A stretch of 64,000 nt of DNA from contig JACGCN010000060.1 of the NCBI GenBank assembly GCA_014905825.1, positions 62,001-126,000 of the forward strand. The letters run 5' to 3'. This document shows, one piece after another, positions 61,564 to 64,000 of this stretch. Source of the stretch: Lyophyllum atratum (Eukaryota; Basidiomycota; Agaricomycetes; Agaricales; Lyophyllaceae). Both the position numbers and the translations under genes were made by a program. How positions within the stretch are numbered: position 1 is the first letter of the stretch; the number at the start of each line of letters is the position of its first letter. The notes under the pieces are model-generated. The model worked only from the letters and a program-made list of their open reading frames with translations. It ran no database searches and was not told the origin of the DNA.

Positions 61564-62623
61564 ATGTCATTGTCATCGACGTCGAGGATCAAGGTCGCGT
61601 TGACGGAGCAACTTGGCAACAATGCCCAGCCCTATTTCTCGGCTCTCAAGAGCTTTGTGACCGGTCAGTCATCGCGGTCCGAGTTCGACGAGAACGTCCG
61701 CCAATTGCTTGATGCACCGACGCTGGTTCAACTGCACAACGCACTGATCATCTCGCTTTTCGACTCGACAATACACCGACATCCACCGCCGGCTATACCT
61801 ACGCCAGCTACCACAAACAAGCAACCACCGTTAAAACGCCGGCGCACCGATGACTACAACCAAACGCTCCGCTCTACGCGTCTCAAACAATGGACTCTAG
61901 GAACTGGGAAACGCGAGCGTGAACGACTGCGGGCCCTCGAGACGATAGAGCCACCTTCAACGCGTCCTCCGACGGATGAAATCTCCAATGAACGAGGCGT
62001 TATGCTCCTATCTGAGCGAGGCGGTGTGTAACTCCTTGTCGCGGCTTGCCTGTCTATTCATCTCCTACCAGATCCACCAGGGAGCCGCCTACCAGTCAAT
62101 TTATTTTCAATCAGTCGTGCACCGACGTTGAATCATATAGCCGATCGTATGAACCTCATCTCAGCTCAGAACAATCTTGGCCCCCCTGCCCGCAATGCAC
62201 CTTCTCTTATGAACCTCGCATGCGAGGTTTGTCGCATTCACACTTATTATCTTTTCTTCAGTGATCTCATATTATACTTAGGCTAAACTCAAGCAACTCA
62301 TCACCCACGCCCTTACTTTAACGTCTACCTCACACGCCATCTCCTCCATCTCACCCTCTGCGTCGAATCAGACTCATCATCGGCCCCCACCCATCCTCTC
62401 CGCATCTGCCTTTGAGACGCTCTTTACCATAGCTCCTGCTGACCTTCCGAACAAGTCTGCCACAGCAATGCGTCTGGCTCTCGGCGAGACCGACGTTGTG
62501 GATGATAACCATCATGATGTAGTCCTGCTGAAGGACCGTGAGGTCAGGGACCAGCGTTGGCAGATTGTAGCGCTACTCGCGGAAAGGAGTGCAGTAAGAG
62601 ATGGGTTGCGAGGTATCACATAG
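61564..62623 (+). CDS. HFI1: SAGA core subunit Hfi1/Ada1
   Basis: Histone-fold structural subunit of SAGA that pairs with Taf12. ATG 61564 (MSLSSTSR). The SAGA-Tad1 domain starts at once: RIKVALTEQLGNNAQPYFSALKS, FDENVRQLLDAPTLVQLHNALIISLFDS, then a basic KRRRTDDYNQTLRSTRLKQW. After two introns the fold reads DRMNLISAQNNLGPPARNAPSLMNLACE|AKLKQLITHALTLTS, then ILSASAFETLFTIAPADLPN and RDQRWQIVALLAERSAVRDGLRGIT. Stop TAG 62621-62623. About 310 residues. Third SAGA subunit in the window after SGF73 and TAF10. Confidence 0.92.
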
Positions 62624-62864
62624 GTCCCGCATTTGCCATTGTATCCACACTATCATTCTTTAATACTTACCTGTTTTACATTACCGGGCTTGTCGCCTGT
62701 TGCGTGGCGATGATTGGGAGTGTGTCGACTGTTAAGTGGCGTTCCTCAAGACCAATCTAATCCGGACTAGTCACGGTATTGGCAATGCTAACTCCAAACC
62801 CTGGAATAGGGTAAGGACCGATCATTTGTAGTGATAGTGACAGTAATATTTTGGATGTTTGCCA

Positions 62865-64000
62865 ATGCTCATCAAGTTGTCCTCCCTTTCTCTGTTCGTC
62901 GCAACACCTGGACAGGTTACAGAATCAAGGCGTCGAACCTCTTCGGAGTGGGCGAATGGCAGGTCTCTGGAGGAGTACCTGCGCAGGGATGCATATCTGG
63001 AGCAACAGGAACATGCCCGCGACGGAAGATTAATTACATGGTATGTACATGGTCAATGGTACAGGTTCCTCACCTAATATTGCGTTTGGCGCAGGGTTCT
63101 GGCGCCTCGGGATACCCCAACATCTTTGGATTTCTTATCCTCCTGTGAAACGTGCTTGCTTTCTCCCAGCTTCTGATATCGCAGCTGTTATCCTTACAGT
63201 GTGCCAGGTACCGTCGCGAAGGCATCGTTTGGCGCCAAGCTTCCTCTGATGCTGGTGTAGCCTCTGGTCCTATCCCAGAGCGAGTTGTATGTTATGGGAT
63301 CGCATCAGTCTTCACTCCGTCGTCTTTACGAGGCAAGGGGTACGCGAGGCATATGATGCGCTTGCTACACTGGGTTTTAGCAGACGCTTCGCGCCTGCCT
63401 CAGGCTTTCCCCAACGAGTGGGGCGCGCCCCCTGCTAGAATTCCGCATGCAGGCGAGGGCCGGTTCTCAGCGCTTTGGAGCGATATTGGAAGCAACTTCT
63501 ATAATCGATGTGGCCCGACCAGTGATCAAGAGGGTTGGATCGTCCGGGACTCTATATCCACAATATGGGATGTGCCTCAGGAGGAACAGTTGGTTGAGGG
63601 AAGAGAACCAACCAATTGGACGTGGCTCGACATGGCTGGCGTCTCAAAACTCTGGGAGAGAGATGCCGACGACATGATCCATGCTCAAGGTCTACCTGAC
63701 AATCTCAAAGTCTCCTTTACGTTTCTTCCCAACAAAGGAGTGGCAGCTTTCCAACATCAGAGAAATATACACATCTTGGATCGAGTGGTTCCATCGATTC
63801 AACATTGGGGAGTTGCAGTCAGACCCGATTTTCCAGAAGCGATACCCGACACATACGCCACTTGGTCCTTCGAAGTTCGCCCGCCAGAGCGAGAACCGAA
63901 AACGCTCATGATTACTCGATTGAAGTGTCGACCTGAAGCATTCGAGAAATTGTTGGACATGGTGATGATCATTGCGAAGAGGCAAGGCATGGAAAAGGTC
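62865..64000 (+). CDS. Lyc1-like GNAT acetyltransferase, 3' end beyond the window
   Basis: GNAT-fold acetyltransferase resembling fungal Lyc1, which N6-acetylates lysine in lysine catabolism; the substrate here is inferred. ATG 62865 (MLIKLSSLSLFVATPGQVTESRRRTSSEW). Introns near 63040-63095 (LITW|VLAPRDTPTSLDFLSSCET) and 63150-63211 (to YRREGIVWRQ) restore frame. The acetyl-CoA motif is RGKGYARHMMRLLHWVL (near 63330), preceded by CYGIASVFTP. Later: WGAPPAR, FYNRCGPTSDQEGWIVRDSISTIWDV, and EPKTLMITRLKCRPEAFEKLLDMV. The frame is open at 64000. Distance from HFI1 is 241 bp. Confidence 0.88.

Overview
The window reads as nuclear DNA of an agaricomycete (mushroom-forming basidiomycete) fungus. Nearly every gene is cut by many 48-61 nt GT-AG introns with CTNAN-type branch points, genes are separated by only tens to a few hundred bases on both strands, and the proteins are fungal orthologues (Lyc1-type acetyltransferase, Hsk3 of the DASH complex, Mms22/Mus7, Zn2Cys6 factor with the basidiomycete-style CQSC..GC...C finger). 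I cannot name the species.

Left 11 kb: a transposon nest. A decayed hAT transposase (49-3262) is followed by about 2 kb of relic DNA. Next is a LINE-type reverse transcriptase on the minus strand (5263 to about 10990), broken by two younger insertions. One is a 347-bp foldback MITE that is palindromic along its whole length (5932-6278). The other is a 3.1-kb pogo/Tigger-type DNA transposon (7048-10185) with perfect 26-bp terminal repeats and a TA duplication; removing it restores the LINE reading frame exactly. Each of the three coding elements carries at least one nonsense codon explicable by C-to-T change.

Middle and right (11.6-64 kb): dense housekeeping genes. In order: ABCC transporter (-), guanylate kinase (-), YANK/STK32-type kinase (+), Lig4-like DNA ligase (+), protoporphyrinogen oxidase (+), mitochondrial enoyl reductase ETR1 (+), alpha-p24 cargo receptor (-), orphan 168-aa protein (+), SGF73 (-), TAF10 (-), Zn2Cys6 factor (+), RPC4 of RNA polymerase III (-), xanthine phosphoribosyltransferase (+), mitoferrin (+), a second MITE, glycogen debranching enzyme (+), PAT1 (+), HSK3 (+), MMS22/Mus7 (-), makorin-like E3 ligase (+), HFI1/ADA1 (+), and a Lyc1-like acetyltransferase running off the right edge (+).

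Themes. Three SAGA subunits (SGF73, TAF10, HFI1) lie within 33 kb, two of them adjacent and co-oriented. Heme and iron biology is represented by HEM14 and mitoferrin, DNA repair by the ligase and MMS22. The most unusual structural observations are two inferred microexons, 8 nt in the ABC transporter (supplying the residues just before its ABC signature) and 7 nt in the phosphoribosyltransferase, plus two GC-AG introns needed to keep frame in HSK3 and in the Zn2Cys6 finger. I found no CRISPR, tRNA, rRNA or biosynthetic cluster, and no clearly novel multi-gene system.
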